DNA from: a virus
IMG/VR virus record: IMGVR_UViG_3300046092_000036
Span: 1 to 64,000 of that record
DNA: 64,000 nt
Direction: 5' to 3' (one strand)
Numbering within the stretch: the first letter of the stretch is position 1; each line of letters begins with the position of its first letter. The translations under genes and the position numbers were made by a program. Under the pieces are notes generated by a model. It saw only the letters and a list, made by a program, of their open reading frames with translations. It was not told the DNA's origin and made no database searches. Positions 49,530-58,387 of the stretch are shown here, piece by piece.

Positions 49530-50516
49530 TTAAGCCTCCAGTTTTTGCATTTCACGAGCATACTGCTCAGGTGTCAAACCAAGTTTTTTGGCTAACGCCA
49601 CCTGGCTTGCTTTCAGCACAATTCTTTTCGACGCTGTGCTTCGCGTTGCTGGTGCAACAACTGATGATGCTCTAGCTTCGTTGCGCGAGCTGGGCTTGTC
49701 GCCCCCAGACTGCGTTTCTACTTCTACTTCGCCCGAGAAGTTCTCGGGAAACCGTTTGCGCATTGTTTTATCAATGTGTTTAAAATACTCTTCGGAACCA
49801 ATATAACTCTTTCCAAATTCTTTTTCAAGCTTTGCATGTGTACCCAAAGCCAAAGCGGTCATTTCTTCGTCTGGTCCGTACCAAGTATTTTTGTCAAGCC
49901 ACTTGGAAGTTAACGGATCAATCTTAGGTGCCGCTTGAGTTTGAGTCGTTTGTGGTATTTGTACATCAAAATCTTCTTCTTGTAAAGTAGGTCTAAAGTT
50001 TTTAGCTTTATCCTGCTTTAAGCTAGCTTCAGTTAGCTTGGCTTGTGCTTCTACCATTCTATCGGTATCGCCAGAGTCAACCGCATCACGATAAGTCCGT
50101 TTTGCTATTTCTAACTCAAAATCGGCAGCGTTTTGGGCGGTGGTAATGTATTCTTTTTCACCCGCAGAGTACCGTTCTTTAAGCTTTTTATTGTCTTCAG
50201 CGATCTTTTTAGCAAAGTTAACTGCTTCTTCTTGCTCACGCTGGGCGCGTTCTTTTTCACGTCTTTCGTCGTGCCAAGCCTTTTTCATTTGCTCAAGACG
50301 CATTTTTACCTTATTGGAATAGTCCATAAGGTTGTCGTTCTCAAGCTCTTCTTTTACCTCAACAGGTAAAGGCTTAGTCTTTTGGTCATCTTTAGGGGTG
50401 TCGTCTTGGATTTCTAATTCAAATCCGCCATCCTCCTGTGCTCCTACGGGTTTACCCTTAGTTTCCTCTTCAATTTCATCGGGAAATTTAAATTCGTCTT
50501 GGTCTAATGTAGCCAT
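49530..50516 (-). CDS. Scaffolding protein
   Basis: A 328-residue acidic, highly charged protein with a central coiled coil (KVKMRLEQMKKAWHDERREK through about residue 175) and a C-terminal helical segment (VALAKKLGLTPEQYAREMQK). Coiled-coil content, charge and position between portal and capsid genes are those of a podovirus scaffolding protein, which guides procapsid assembly and then leaves. Confidence 0.75.
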   Translation of the reverse strand: MATLDQDEFKFPDEIEEETKGKPVGAQEDGGFELEIQDDTPKDDQKTKPLPVEVKEELENDNLMDYSNKVKMRLEQMKKAWHDERREKERAQREQEEAVNFAKKIAEDNKKLKERYSAGEKEYITTAQNAADFELEIAKRTYRDAVDSGDTDRMVEAQAKLTEASLKQDKAKNFRPTLQEEDFDVQIPQTTQTQAAPKIDPLTSKWLDKNTWYGPDEEMTALALGTHAKLEKEFGKSYIGSEEYFKHIDKTMRKRFPENFSGEVEVETQSGGDKPSSRNEARASSVVAPATRSTASKRIVLKASQVALAKKLGLTPEQYAREMQKLEA

Positions 50517-50527
50517 GGTGGTTCTCC

Positions 50528-50938
50528 TTAAATGAACTTACGTTTAATGCCACGTGGATCGTCAACTACCGCTTCCACAGAGTCATCATTAATAATTCGG
50601 AACTCTCGGTCATGAATAACCAAGCGAGTACCAGCATTTGGGCGTACTAAAATAAAGTCGCCTTGTTTACACCAAGGTCCGTTAGGAAACCTGGTTTTAT
50701 CCTGGTAACAATCAGCTCCTAATTCCACTACGAATAGCACCGTAGTCAGAAGTTCATCATGTCGACGGGTCTCGTCAGACTTGAGAATGCCACTTTCAAA
50801 AGCTTCTTCGGTTTCAGGTATTGCGCAAAGAATCCTATAGCCTTGCGGTTTAGGTAGTTGTTTTGCTTTTTCTTCCCCTGACTTATCCATAATTTTGGAT
50901 AGGTCTACTGCTTGGGCTAAATCAATGACATTAGTCAT
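50528..50938 (-). CDS. GroES-like co-chaperonin protein
   Basis: Start MTNVIDLAQAVDLSK at 50938, overlapping the upstream gene by 8 bases; 136 residues. After about 35 residues the sequence follows the GroES fold: GYRILCAIPE (first strand), ESGILKSDET (mobile-loop-like SGIL), VLFVVELGAD, GDFILVRPNAG and a final strand VEAVVDD. Phage co-chaperonins such as T4 gp31 help GroEL fold the capsid protein, and this gene lies in the head operon. The extra N-terminal stretch is unusual. Confidence 0.7.
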   Translation of the reverse strand: MTNVIDLAQAVDLSKIMDKSGEEKAKQLPKPQGYRILCAIPETEEAFESGILKSDETRRHDELLTTVLFVVELGADCYQDKTRFPNGPWCKQGDFILVRPNAGTRLVIHDREFRIINDDSVEAVVDDPRGIKRKFI

Positions 50939-51122
50939 CAGAGTTCTCCAGGTTTTTTGCAAGGTCTGTTAAATATAACTCGGCAGTGAGCAGTCCTCGA
51001 ACCTCACCACAAAGTGCGCGATACTCCGCGTAATCCTTAGCTGCGCCGCTGGAAACTGCTTCAGCTATTTGGTTGCGCTTATCTCTGTATTGCATAAGCA
51101 ATACTTCAAGCGTTCTATCCAT
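50931..51122 (-). CDS. Small helical protein between portal and GroES-like gene
   Basis: A 63-residue helical protein (MDRTLEVLLMQYRDKRNQIA) overlapping the portal stop by one base and the GroES-like gene by 8. Similar short helical proteins follow portal genes in related phages. Function unknown. Confidence 0.65.
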   Translation of the reverse strand: MDRTLEVLLMQYRDKRNQIAEAVSSGAAKDYAEYRALCGEVRGLLTAELYLTDLAKNLENSDD

Positions 51123-53596
51123 TACTCACCTTTCTTTTGCGAACCTTTCGATTCGTTTAATTGCATTTTTTTATAAGCAATATCTGAGCCAATTTTTACA
51201 CCTTCTAGCTCCATCTTAGCTTCTAGTTCGGCTTTATCTTTGGCTGCCTTAGCCCCGACTTGCATACCCGCAATCTCTTTTTGGGATGCAATACGAGATT
51301 CTTCGATCTTAAGCTGATCCACCTTAGCCGCCATGTCCATTACCATTTTTTGTTTCTTAAGTTCTAAGTCTTCTCTCTTAATCTGTAACTCTTCTTGTTG
51401 CATTTGGACTAATGGGTCCTGTTGCGCCTGAGCGTTTTGTTGAGCTTGAGCCTCTTGTTGGTTCTGCTGCAACATTTGTTGCGCTGCTTGAGCAGCGAGT
51501 TGCGAGATGCGTACTTCCATACCTTCTGGAATACCATGCTCGGTTTCTTCTCCAGGTGCAGGAAGCTCTACACCCATCATTCTTTCCATCTCTTTGCGAT
51601 ATCCAAACGCAATATGCTCGTTAATATGGGCCATCATTGCACCTTGAATCTGTGGAGCCATAGGGTTCATTCCAACTAACTGTTGAATCTTTGGATCTTG
51701 CATAGCTGACATATGTACTTGAATATGGGCTTGATGGTCTTGATACAAGAAAGCCTTAACGGGTTTCATCATAAGAATGTTCTGATTCTCAGTAACAGGG
51801 TCTTCTGGCTTCTTGTCGTCCTGAGTTGGAACAAGCTTAGCGTAGTTTTTAATCCCCAATACGTCTAACATCTGGCGATGTAGTAGTGGCAAGTCATACA
51901 GCTGCGGAGCAGTCTGGGCTAGTTGTAAAGCAGCTTGATACTGCACTACTTTTTGCGACATAGTTGCCGCATTGGGGTCTGATACAGGAATAACGTTTAC
52001 TTGGTCATAGTCAGACTTCTTAGCACGGGGGCTACCCTCAATTGGCTCGTAATCGTATTCTTCTGGAGTGTAATCCGCAATAATCTTCTTAAGTAAGCGG
52101 AACTCTTCTTTCATCGCATAGTGAATACGTGCTTGTACAGCACTCATCACTTTTAATGTACGCTCAAGGATTGCTAACGTTGTACCAACTGGTGAGTTAG
52201 CTGACATATCTGATACTTTCATATCAGCAGCAGCTGCAAAGCGGCGACCTTCATCAATGATTTGATTCATCAACGCAAATAAAGTCTGACTTGGCTCTTT
52301 ATATGGAAGAGGCAGGATGTTATCCCGCATTGTTCCACTTGGAACGTCTACATCACGGAATTCACCAGGACTTATTGGCGTGTTGTCACCATTGATTCGC
52401 AAGCCACGGGTCTTAAAGCCACCTGGCAAGTTTGCAAGTGTTCCTGCATCAACCAATTGGCGGAGGATTGAAGTTCCTGACTTAGCAAATGCGCCGATGA
52501 GGTGAATAAGACCAAAGCAATAGAAGCCGAAGCCAGGAATATACCCATAGTGAACAAAGTGATTACGTTTTGCATGAGTTTTGTCATCAGGTTGCCAATT
52601 TCTACGAATCGAGAGGACATTTTGCGTTCCTTTTTCAATAGTTACCACGTATGGTAGAGCTACGCCTGTAGGATTACCCTTCTTATCCTTATGCTCATAG
52701 CCAGGCAAGTCTAAATCAACGTGCATTTCAAGAAGTTTGAAGCGATCATCCGATGTTGCACGGAATCCCATTTTTTCAGCGATCTTTTTCTCTACTTCGT
52801 CAAGAGAGTTAACTGGTTCGCCAAGCTCTATATCGCGATAGAACCCTGCAACTTGTAATTTAAGAACTTCGTTCTTAGTTTTGCGCATAACATGGGTTAC
52901 ACGCTCGGCAGTTTGAAGATTACTTGCGCCGTATGGCACAACAATGTCTTCCGCAGGTACAAATACAGAGGCTTGACGCTCTAAACCTGGGTCGTAATAG
53001 ACTTTTTTGAACGCATTACCAGAAAGACCCAAGCCCCAGAGCATTCTTTCGTGCTCAGGACGGTATTCTTTCATCACATCAGTGAGTTGGTAGTTCATAT
53101 CTGCCTGTACACGCATGGCAGCGTCTTTTTTCTCTGTTGTTTCTTTACCAATAATTTCTGTTTTGACTGGACCTGCTGCTGGAAAAGTCTCCATCATGGT
53201 CTCAGACTGAAATTTAACCAGTGCTTCGGAGAGAAGTGGGTGGTACACACCGCATGCGCCTTCCCATGGTTCACTTCTTTCTTCAAGCTTCATGCCAAGC
53301 AGCTCTAAGCCGTCGACGTATGTCTGCATCCAGTCTTTGCGGGAACCAACGTCATCTTCAAAGTCAGAAGAAAGTTCGGAAGCTAAAGACTGAAGCACAC
53401 CATCGTGCATGTGCTCTGCTAAATTCTCTCCAAAATCCTCGTCATTCTCTGAGTTAGGTTTTATTTCAATAGTTAATGGACCAACAGTAATATCAACCTC
53501 TTCAGGATCTTCAATCTCAATCTCCAGAGGTTCTTCCTCCATGGCTAGCTGTTCCATACCTAAAGGAGCTGCGTATAGTCCTTTTTCCATTGCCAT
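51122..53596 (-). CDS. Portal protein
   Basis: An 824-residue portal. The acidic N-terminus (EPLEIEIEDPEEVDITVG) leads to SRKDWMQTYVDGLELLGMK, EPWEGACGVYHPLLSEALVKF and GLSGNAFKKVYYDP, typical of large podovirus portals. The C-terminal barrel is a long Gln-rich coiled coil (about residues 690-820). It forms the dodecameric ring through which DNA is packaged, next to the terminase genes. Confidence 0.88.
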   Translation of the reverse strand: MAMEKGLYAAPLGMEQLAMEEEPLEIEIEDPEEVDITVGPLTIEIKPNSENDEDFGENLAEHMHDGVLQSLASELSSDFEDDVGSRKDWMQTYVDGLELLGMKLEERSEPWEGACGVYHPLLSEALVKFQSETMMETFPAAGPVKTEIIGKETTEKKDAAMRVQADMNYQLTDVMKEYRPEHERMLWGLGLSGNAFKKVYYDPGLERQASVFVPAEDIVVPYGASNLQTAERVTHVMRKTKNEVLKLQVAGFYRDIELGEPVNSLDEVEKKIAEKMGFRATSDDRFKLLEMHVDLDLPGYEHKDKKGNPTGVALPYVVTIEKGTQNVLSIRRNWQPDDKTHAKRNHFVHYGYIPGFGFYCFGLIHLIGAFAKSGTSILRQLVDAGTLANLPGGFKTRGLRINGDNTPISPGEFRDVDVPSGTMRDNILPLPYKEPSQTLFALMNQIIDEGRRFAAAADMKVSDMSANSPVGTTLAILERTLKVMSAVQARIHYAMKEEFRLLKKIIADYTPEEYDYEPIEGSPRAKKSDYDQVNVIPVSDPNAATMSQKVVQYQAALQLAQTAPQLYDLPLLHRQMLDVLGIKNYAKLVPTQDDKKPEDPVTENQNILMMKPVKAFLYQDHQAHIQVHMSAMQDPKIQQLVGMNPMAPQIQGAMMAHINEHIAFGYRKEMERMMGVELPAPGEETEHGIPEGMEVRISQLAAQAAQQMLQQNQQEAQAQQNAQAQQDPLVQMQQEELQIKREDLELKKQKMVMDMAAKVDQLKIEESRIASQKEIAGMQVGAKAAKDKAELEAKMELEGVKIGSDIAYKKMQLNESKGSQKKGE

Positions 53597-53606
53597 AATT
53601 TAGTCC

Positions 53607-55136
53607 TTAATAATAGGGCTGACGTCGTCTGAACCCCATAGGTTCATCTTCTTCGTCGCTATCTAATCTAATAAACCCACCACGCCGAAATCTTAATAAG
53701 GCTTGGCTTGTCGAATCGACCAAGTCATCGTGTTCGCCTGATGGAAAACTTGCAACTTCTTCTACTAGCTCATCGGCCCAACGAGTCCCTGGTACCCATA
53801 CTCTACCAGATGCAAATATATCTGCAACTGCATTTAACCGAGAAATTTTATCATTGCCTTTTGACGGAGTATACTCCTGCACGGGTAGCCCCATAGCCCT
53901 TAATTCAAATACAAGCGGCGCACCTGACGCTTTTGCCTCCACTATTAAGCTATCGGGGTTCCATTCTTTGTATTCTTGTACCGCTTTTTGCTTTAATTCT
54001 GGAAACTCCATCCGTTTTTTAAATGAATTTAAGAGAATAATATTAGCTTGAGGGCGTCCTGTATCGTCTTCTTTATAGAAAACACCCCATGTTGTACACG
54101 CAGAATAGTCTGAGCGCTCAGTTTTAAGGAACGCCGTATCCCAAGACTGGATCACAAATTCACACTCGGGTGGATCATCTTTTTCCCATATCTTCCACCA
54201 CTCTCTTTTAATGATTGCAGAGACTTCTGAGGTCGGCTGCTGCATATATTGAGCTTGCCACTTACTAACTGGGAGTTCTTCCCGTAGAGCAAATAGCTCT
54301 TTCTGGCTCCAAAACTCAGGCCAAAGTGGGCTGTCATCGTCAAAAAGGGCTGGAAACTCAATTACTCTCCATCCTTCTCCATCTCTTAGAGCATCTGCTT
54401 TTAGTACCTGACCCGTTAAGTCCTTCTTAGACCAGCGAGTCATAACAATAATAATTGCCCCGCCTGGCTGTAGACGCTGACGTGGACCAGATGTATACCA
54501 CTCGTACGTTTTATCGTACACATCTGAATTATTCTCGGCTAGGGTCGCCTCTTGTTCCGAGTGAGGGTCGTCAATAATGAGGACGTCCGCTCCCTTACCT
54601 GTAACAGCTCCTCCAACACCAATCGCAAAATAGTCTCCGCCTTGGTTAGTTGCCCACCTTCCAGCTGCCTTTGAATCAGACTGCAGTCCAACACCTGGGA
54701 ATATCGACTTATACACATCTGAATCGACAAGGTTTCTGACTTTTCGTCCAAATCCAACAGCAAGCTCCGCAGTATGGGCTGTTTCAATAATCTTTTTCTG
54801 TGGGAACTTACCCAGAAACCAAGCAGGAAGCAAGTAAGACGCAAATTCGCTTTTTGTGTGACGAGGAGGCATGTTAATAATAAGCCGTTTACACGTCCCG
54901 TTAGCCACCGCTTCAAATGCCGCTGCCATATCTGCATGATGTTTTCCTGCTATGAATGAAGGCCAAACCTTTTTAACAAACTCCATAAACTTAACTTGGG
55001 CCATCTCTTTGCCCTTTAGCTTTCCTAGAATATCTAGGTCTTCTAATAGTTTTATCTGTTCTCCCTCAGGAAGGAGATGAAGAATCTTAGGGATATCTTC
55101 TAAGCTAACGTTCTCTATGACTTCCTTAGCTAGCAT
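53607..55136 (-). CDS. terL: Terminase large subunit
   Basis: A 509-residue packaging motor. Walker A variant PPRHTKSE at about 90-97, Walker B LIIDDPHSE with Asp189-Asp190, and the C-terminal RNase H-like nuclease with IQSWDTAF, SLIVEAKASGAPLV and EHDDLVDS. It pumps DNA into the procapsid and cuts it. It overlaps the small subunit gene by 11 bases. Confidence 0.93.
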   Translation of the reverse strand: MLAKEVIENVSLEDIPKILHLLPEGEQIKLLEDLDILGKLKGKEMAQVKFMEFVKKVWPSFIAGKHHADMAAAFEAVANGTCKRLIINMPPRHTKSEFASYLLPAWFLGKFPQKKIIETAHTAELAVGFGRKVRNLVDSDVYKSIFPGVGLQSDSKAAGRWATNQGGDYFAIGVGGAVTGKGADVLIIDDPHSEQEATLAENNSDVYDKTYEWYTSGPRQRLQPGGAIIIVMTRWSKKDLTGQVLKADALRDGEGWRVIEFPALFDDDSPLWPEFWSQKELFALREELPVSKWQAQYMQQPTSEVSAIIKREWWKIWEKDDPPECEFVIQSWDTAFLKTERSDYSACTTWGVFYKEDDTGRPQANIILLNSFKKRMEFPELKQKAVQEYKEWNPDSLIVEAKASGAPLVFELRAMGLPVQEYTPSKGNDKISRLNAVADIFASGRVWVPGTRWADELVEEVASFPSGEHDDLVDSTSQALLRFRRGGFIRLDSDEEDEPMGFRRRQPYY

Positions 55137-55725
55137 TATCTTTGCTTACCTCTACTGGCGTACCCATATCTACTATACCTAGCGCGCTATCCAGATTATT
55201 CATATCGTCATTCTCAGGGGTAACATCCCTAGCATTTAGTAAGCGCTTAATCCGCTCCTTGATTGCCGTTTCTAAATCAGATGAATCTTTATAGTTGATG
55301 GTAACTTCGGATCGCTCTGTAAATAGTGCGATGTCACTATGCTTGCCTAGTAACTCAATAGCCTTTAACTCGTACCTAGCGTCTCCGCAATTGGCTAGTT
55401 CCAATAGCTTATTAGTAAGAGCTGATCTGACGTCGGTCATCTCGGCGGCTATACGTGAGCTATATACACGCAAAAACTCCCTTGCCGCAAATGCCACTGG
55501 TGGTGAAGAGAGTGCTCCCTTGTCTTGGTTTTTGACTGCACTTTCCAAGAGACTTGCCGTTTTAATAGCGTCTTCCTTGTCCATCTCGGGGGGAGGACCT
55601 AGGTGTTCTAGTAAGTCTTGGGTGTTTGCTACCACTGCCAACTCTTCAGCAAAAGACGAAGTTTGGGTGTCCGTCATGTCATACGGAGGTGGGATGTCCT
55701 TGGTAGGCTCAATATTAATTGTCAT
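55126..55725 (-). CDS. Putative terminase small subunit
   Basis: The ATG at 55725 (MTINIEPTKDIPPP) gives 199 residues; a TTG at 55767 is possible but would fall at the 5' end of a transcript from a promoter-like TTGCGC-16-TATAGT just upstream. The central part is helical (FAAREFLRVYSSRIAAEMTD then LTNKLLELANCG). Its position directly before terL and helical content fit a DNA-recognition small terminase; no clear helix-turn-helix is seen. Confidence 0.65.
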   Translation of the reverse strand: MTINIEPTKDIPPPYDMTDTQTSSFAEELAVVANTQDLLEHLGPPPEMDKEDAIKTASLLESAVKNQDKGALSSPPVAFAAREFLRVYSSRIAAEMTDVRSALTNKLLELANCGDARYELKAIELLGKHSDIALFTERSEVTINYKDSSDLETAIKERIKRLLNARDVTPENDDMNNLDSALGIVDMGTPVEVSKDNAS

Positions 55726-55878
55726 TGCAGGGCGTGATGCAAAAGTAGTTGCGCTCCAGTTTTGCAAACTATATCACAACAAGTACAAAGCGCAAGGGGT
55801 GGGGTACTCACGGCCCTAGATATGTGAAGCTAAATTCGCTTTCCCCCGAGTCCACGTGAAGGACTAAAAAAGTATACT

Positions 55879-56010
55879 TTACTTAGGCTTGTTTGTATTA
55901 AACAAATCTTTAACCGTTGTAAATACAGCCTTTGTCCAAAAATCATACGCAGCTTGCGTACGGTCTAGGACTTCTTCAAACTTCTTGTACTGCTCTTCAA
56001 ATCCAAACAT
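55879..56010 (-). CDS. 43-residue phasin-like peptide at head of late operon
   Basis: A short minus-strand frame, MFGFEEQYKKFEEVLDRTQA and so on to NTNKPK, with a strong AAGGAGA ribosome site. It contains an amphipathic helix pattern (QAAYDFWTKAVFTTVKDLF). It lies about 30 bases after a good promoter and is the first gene of the packaging operon. Function unknown. The gap 55768-55878 holds no gene. Confidence 0.6.
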   Translation of the reverse strand: MFGFEEQYKKFEEVLDRTQAAYDFWTKAVFTTVKDLFNTNKPK

Positions 56011-56041
56011 AGTTTTCTCCTTAGTGGTGTGTATGGTGTGT

Positions 56042-56069
56042 AGTATATTACACAATTGGTGCAGTGCAA
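56042..56069 (-). promoter_or_regulatory. Late-operon sigma70 promoter (minus strand)
   Basis: On the minus strand TTGCAC (56064-56069), a 16-base spacer and TATACT (56042-56047). It lies about 30 bases before the 43-residue gene and upstream of terS-terL, so it is the best candidate for the main late promoter. Confidence 0.65.
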
Positions 56070-56205
56070 CATGTCACATGTTTGCATGGTTTTTTATTGA
56101 AATTTCATGCACTTACAGCGTTTTTTCTGGGAGGTCTTGTACGATATGTATACTTTTTAAGGTTTTTTAGACACGTTTTGTAAACATGTATAGAGAATCG
56201 ACATT

Positions 56206-56245
56206 TCATGCCGTCATGCCATCATGCCATCATGCCATCATGCCG
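56206..56245. repeat. Tandem TCATGCC(A/G) octamer, 5 copies
   Basis: Five back-to-back 8-bp units, TCATGCCG, three TCATGCCA and TCATGCCG, directly 3' of the HNH gene. The remaining 56070-56205 is AT-rich and shows no gene. The tract could be a slippage product or a protein-binding array. Confidence 0.85.
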
Positions 56246-56254
56246 CATGAATTG

Positions 56255-56641
56255 CTATGGGTTGGAATTAGATTTCTTCTTCTTTTTAAGTATCTTTTTC
56301 TTTTCCTTATGTTCCTCATAGTGAACAATCCTGTGGCAGTTTGCGCACAATGGGATACATTTTTTAATTTCCTCCATTGCTTCTTTGTACTTGCCTTGCT
56401 GTGCTAGGAGGTTTACCGACTTGTGGTTTGTGCGGTCTACGTGGTGAAAGTCTATTACTGCTGAGTGGGAGAACCCACAGTTTATACATTTGATCGTACT
56501 TTTAAACTTTGCCCATTCTTTGCGTTTCTCTCGCTTTAACTCTGCTGCTCGCTTCCTAACCTTCTCGCCGTTCTTAACGTAGTAGTCACGGCTGTACTCC
56601 GCATGCTTGAGCTTTTTTACGCTCGCGTCTTTGTATGGCAT
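56255..56641 (-). CDS. HNH endonuclease with zinc knuckles
   Basis: Start MPYKDASVKKLKHAEYSRDY at 56641, preceded by AAGGTG; 128 residues. A basic helical arm leads to CINCGFSHSAVIDFHHVD and CIPLCANCHRIVHY: four cysteines binding zinc and the HH...N/H catalytic core of an HNH nuclease. The C-terminus is a Lys tract. It overlaps the GNAT gene by 56 bases. HNH genes beside terminases can help packaging or be selfish homing nucleases. Confidence 0.82.
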   Translation of the reverse strand: MPYKDASVKKLKHAEYSRDYYVKNGEKVRKRAAELKREKRKEWAKFKSTIKCINCGFSHSAVIDFHHVDRTNHKSVNLLAQQGKYKEAMEEIKKCIPLCANCHRIVHYEEHKEKKKILKKKKKSNSNP

Positions 56642-57074
56642 CAGGATGCACCTTATATTTCCAGTAGATTGCGTTCTTGTACGACCACGGTTGCCCTGGA
56701 GTATATATCTTAAATCCCGCATTAATCAATGAGTTAGCGCTTGCGGGGTTATTCGTAGTGTCAGTAATACACCAGTTCCACCCGAGTTTTCTTGCTTGCT
56801 TAACTCTTGCCTGTATCAACCTTTTTTGCAACCCGTGGCCTGTATAGCCGTCGAGCACACCTGCTCTACATAAGTAACCTGTGTCTGTCCACTTGGTCGA
56901 ACGAACTAGTCCTGCAAAACCTACAGGCTTTCCATCTTCTGCATACGCAATCCACCAATGCCCCCGATCTGGTTTGTATAGGTTATCACTAGGCAATATC
57001 TTTTTTTGCAGATAACAAATTAGTGTTACCAGCGAAGGGTTGCGTAGGTCAGCTTTTTTTAACGTGAAGTCCAT
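56586..57074 (-). CDS. GNAT acetyltransferase
   Basis: Start MDFTLKKADLRNPSLVTLIC at 57074; 162 residues. WWIAYAEDGKPVGFAGLV, GYLCRAGVLDGYTGHGLQKRLI (acetyl-CoA loop, a GHGLQKR variant of QxxGxG) and NNPASANSLINAGF show the GNAT fold. It could modify a host protein, as phage GNAT enzymes often do. It begins next to the divergent regulatory region. Confidence 0.85.
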   Translation of the reverse strand: MDFTLKKADLRNPSLVTLICYLQKKILPSDNLYKPDRGHWWIAYAEDGKPVGFAGLVRSTKWTDTGYLCRAGVLDGYTGHGLQKRLIQARVKQARKLGWNWCITDTTNNPASANSLINAGFKIYTPGQPWSYKNAIYWKYKVHPDAIQRRERKKAQACGVQP

Positions 57075-57557
57075 GTACATACCCTACCCCCCTAGTGTTT
57101 CAATTATTTTACAAAAAATATATACCCCCCTGGGGGGTATTGAAATAAAAAAGGTATGGGGGGTGTTCTTAAGGTACGTCTTGGCGGAAGTCTGTGGATA
57201 TTTGAGTAGGGGGAGGGGGGTTAAGTACTTAATGCCGATGTTATATATACGCTACTAACCAGATATACCTTAAGCACCTGGTGACGTGTTAGCACGAGAA
57301 AAGTGAGGGCAAATAAAAAATATTTTTTAAAACGATGTATCTCTTGTGCAAACTAGTGTGTATAGGCGGACTGATACTTCTTTTTTTAAAAATGGGGTGT
57401 AGGGGTCGCTTGGTTTTTGAATGCCTAACATTGTTAGGGTAGGGGTAATTATTGTTTCTGATAACTTGCTTTTCGTATCACAAATAGAGTATAATAGAAC
57501 CAAGAGAAAAGAAAAACATTCTCGATCACTTTATAAACCAACAATGGAGTAATCAAT
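57075..57557. other. Divergent intergenic region with G/C-tract palindrome
   Basis: About 480 bases between the minus-strand GNAT gene and the first plus-strand early gene, without a credible gene. It has a perfect 19-bp palindrome ATACCCCCCTGGGGGGTAT (57122-57140), G-runs near 57155-57162 and 57208-57220, a palindrome copy at 57424-57438 and the promoter at 57466. It separates the two transcription blocks. Confidence 0.7.
57466..57495 (+). promoter_or_regulatory. Sigma70 promoter of first early gene
   Basis: TTGCTT (57466-57471), an 18-base spacer and TATAAT (57490-57495), about 60 bases before the ATG at 57558. A 15-bp palindrome copy ends 27 bases before the -35 box. It is unlike the three TTGATC promoters further right. 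Confidence 0.65.
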
Positions 57558-58070
57558 ATGCAAGATTTTATCAGTAACCTAGAAGAGCTAATCAACAATG
57601 CCCGTGCTAAGGTATTCGATCAGTATGAGTCAACATATGGCGCAAATGTTGAGTACGCTAAACTACTCAACCAAAAATGGGACGGTTTCGATTGGTTTGA
57701 ATTGAAACATACCGACACCTCCGACGAAGGCAAGGCGGTGAAAGGTGAGGGTGATCGGTTTCGTAAGGGTATCAAGGATTGGCATTCTAACCCTAGTACA
57801 GCATGGAAACAGATCAGAGAGCATGCCCGTACTGATCGTTATGGTAAGCAAGTAGTGGCAACAACCGAGGGTGAAACAACCGAGGGTGAAACATCAGGCG
57901 ACGCAAAGCATAACCGCTCACCTGAATTACGCAACATTGAGGAGTTGACCGTGTTGTTTAAATTCAACCGTCGCCAAGAGTCATTGAGCGATAACCTCAA
58001 GGATTGTCAACGCAACATTATCAAAGCCCTCGAATCAATGGGTGTTGATATTGGAATGATCGGGGACTAA
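57558..58070 (+). CDS. Early protein A, paralogue of early protein B
   Basis: A 170-residue acidic protein after the leader TGGAGTAATCAAT. It shares with the protein at 59011 the blocks YGANVEYAKLLN, DWFELKHTDTSDEGKAV, HSNPSTAWK, DAKHNRSPELRN, FNRRQESLS and a C-terminal MGVDIGMIGD. It has no membrane segment or known domain. As the first gene after an early promoter it may act in host takeover or in regulation. It is followed by a terminator made from the repeated palindrome. Confidence 0.8.
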   Translation: MQDFISNLEELINNARAKVFDQYESTYGANVEYAKLLNQKWDGFDWFELKHTDTSDEGKAVKGEGDRFRKGIKDWHSNPSTAWKQIREHARTDRYGKQVVATTEGETTEGETSGDAKHNRSPELRNIEELTVLFKFNRRQESLSDNLKDCQRNIIKALESMGVDIGMIGD

Positions 58071-58078
58071 CCCGCTTT

Positions 58079-58110
58079 ACCTACCCTAACATTGTTAGGG
58101 TAGGTTTTTA
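58079..58110 (+). terminator. Terminator built on the 15-bp palindrome
   Basis: The repeat at 58085-58099 is extended by flanking CCTAC/GTAGG into a perfect 27-bp palindrome (58079-58105) followed by T5. The RNA would form an 11-13-bp stem with a 3-base loop, a good intrinsic terminator for early protein A. Confidence 0.7.
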
Positions 58111-58129
58111 ACCCTAATGGAGTAATCAT

Positions 58130-58267
58130 ATGGTAATCAAATACAAATCCCGTTTATACAAATTGCTTTCACTTATGCCAATACATGTAAGCCCGTACCA
58201 AATGAATTTTGTAAGATACGGCTCAAGTTATACAGATTATGTTGCAGTCACTTGGCGAAAATACTAA
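58130..58267 (+). CDS. 45-residue early peptide
   Basis: Starts MVIKYKSRLYKLLSLMPIHV after TGGAGTAATCAT, the same leader as early protein A. Basic and aromatic, ending YVAVTWRKY. It ends 7 bases before an intrinsic terminator, which supports its reality. Function unknown. Confidence 0.58.
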   Translation: MVIKYKSRLYKLLSLMPIHVSPYQMNFVRYGSSYTDYVAVTWRKY

Positions 58268-58274
58268 CCTCACC

Positions 58275-58300
58275 AAATCCCCGAAAGGGGATTTTCTTTT
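58275..58300 (+). terminator. Intrinsic terminator after 45-residue peptide
   Basis: Stem AAATCCCC/GGGGATTT with a GAAA tetraloop, followed by TCTTTT. A palindrome copy with its own T7 run (58308-58331) follows closely, giving a tandem stop. Confidence 0.8.
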
Positions 58301-58337
58301 GCCCATGCCCTAACATTGTTAGGGTTTTTTTGTTTCC

Positions 58338-58387
58338 ATCATTTTTAGGTTTTTTGGAAATGATAGTTCTCAGGAGGGTGGAAGCCC
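58338..58387 (+). repeat. Hairpin-plus-tail element, copy 1
   Basis: Stem ATCATTT (58338-58344)/AAATGAT (58358-58364), then AGTTCTCAGGAGGGTGG and AAGCCC. The tail is collinear with copies 2 and 3, and the stem differs by compensating changes. It lies in a 743-base gene-free stretch (58268-59010). Confidence 0.7.

Noticed and set aside
57424-57438. Palindrome as a DNA uptake sequence or insertion-sequence remnant
   Set aside because: No target duplications or longer shared flanks surround the copies, they lie within conserved codons, and they are confined to one functional block.
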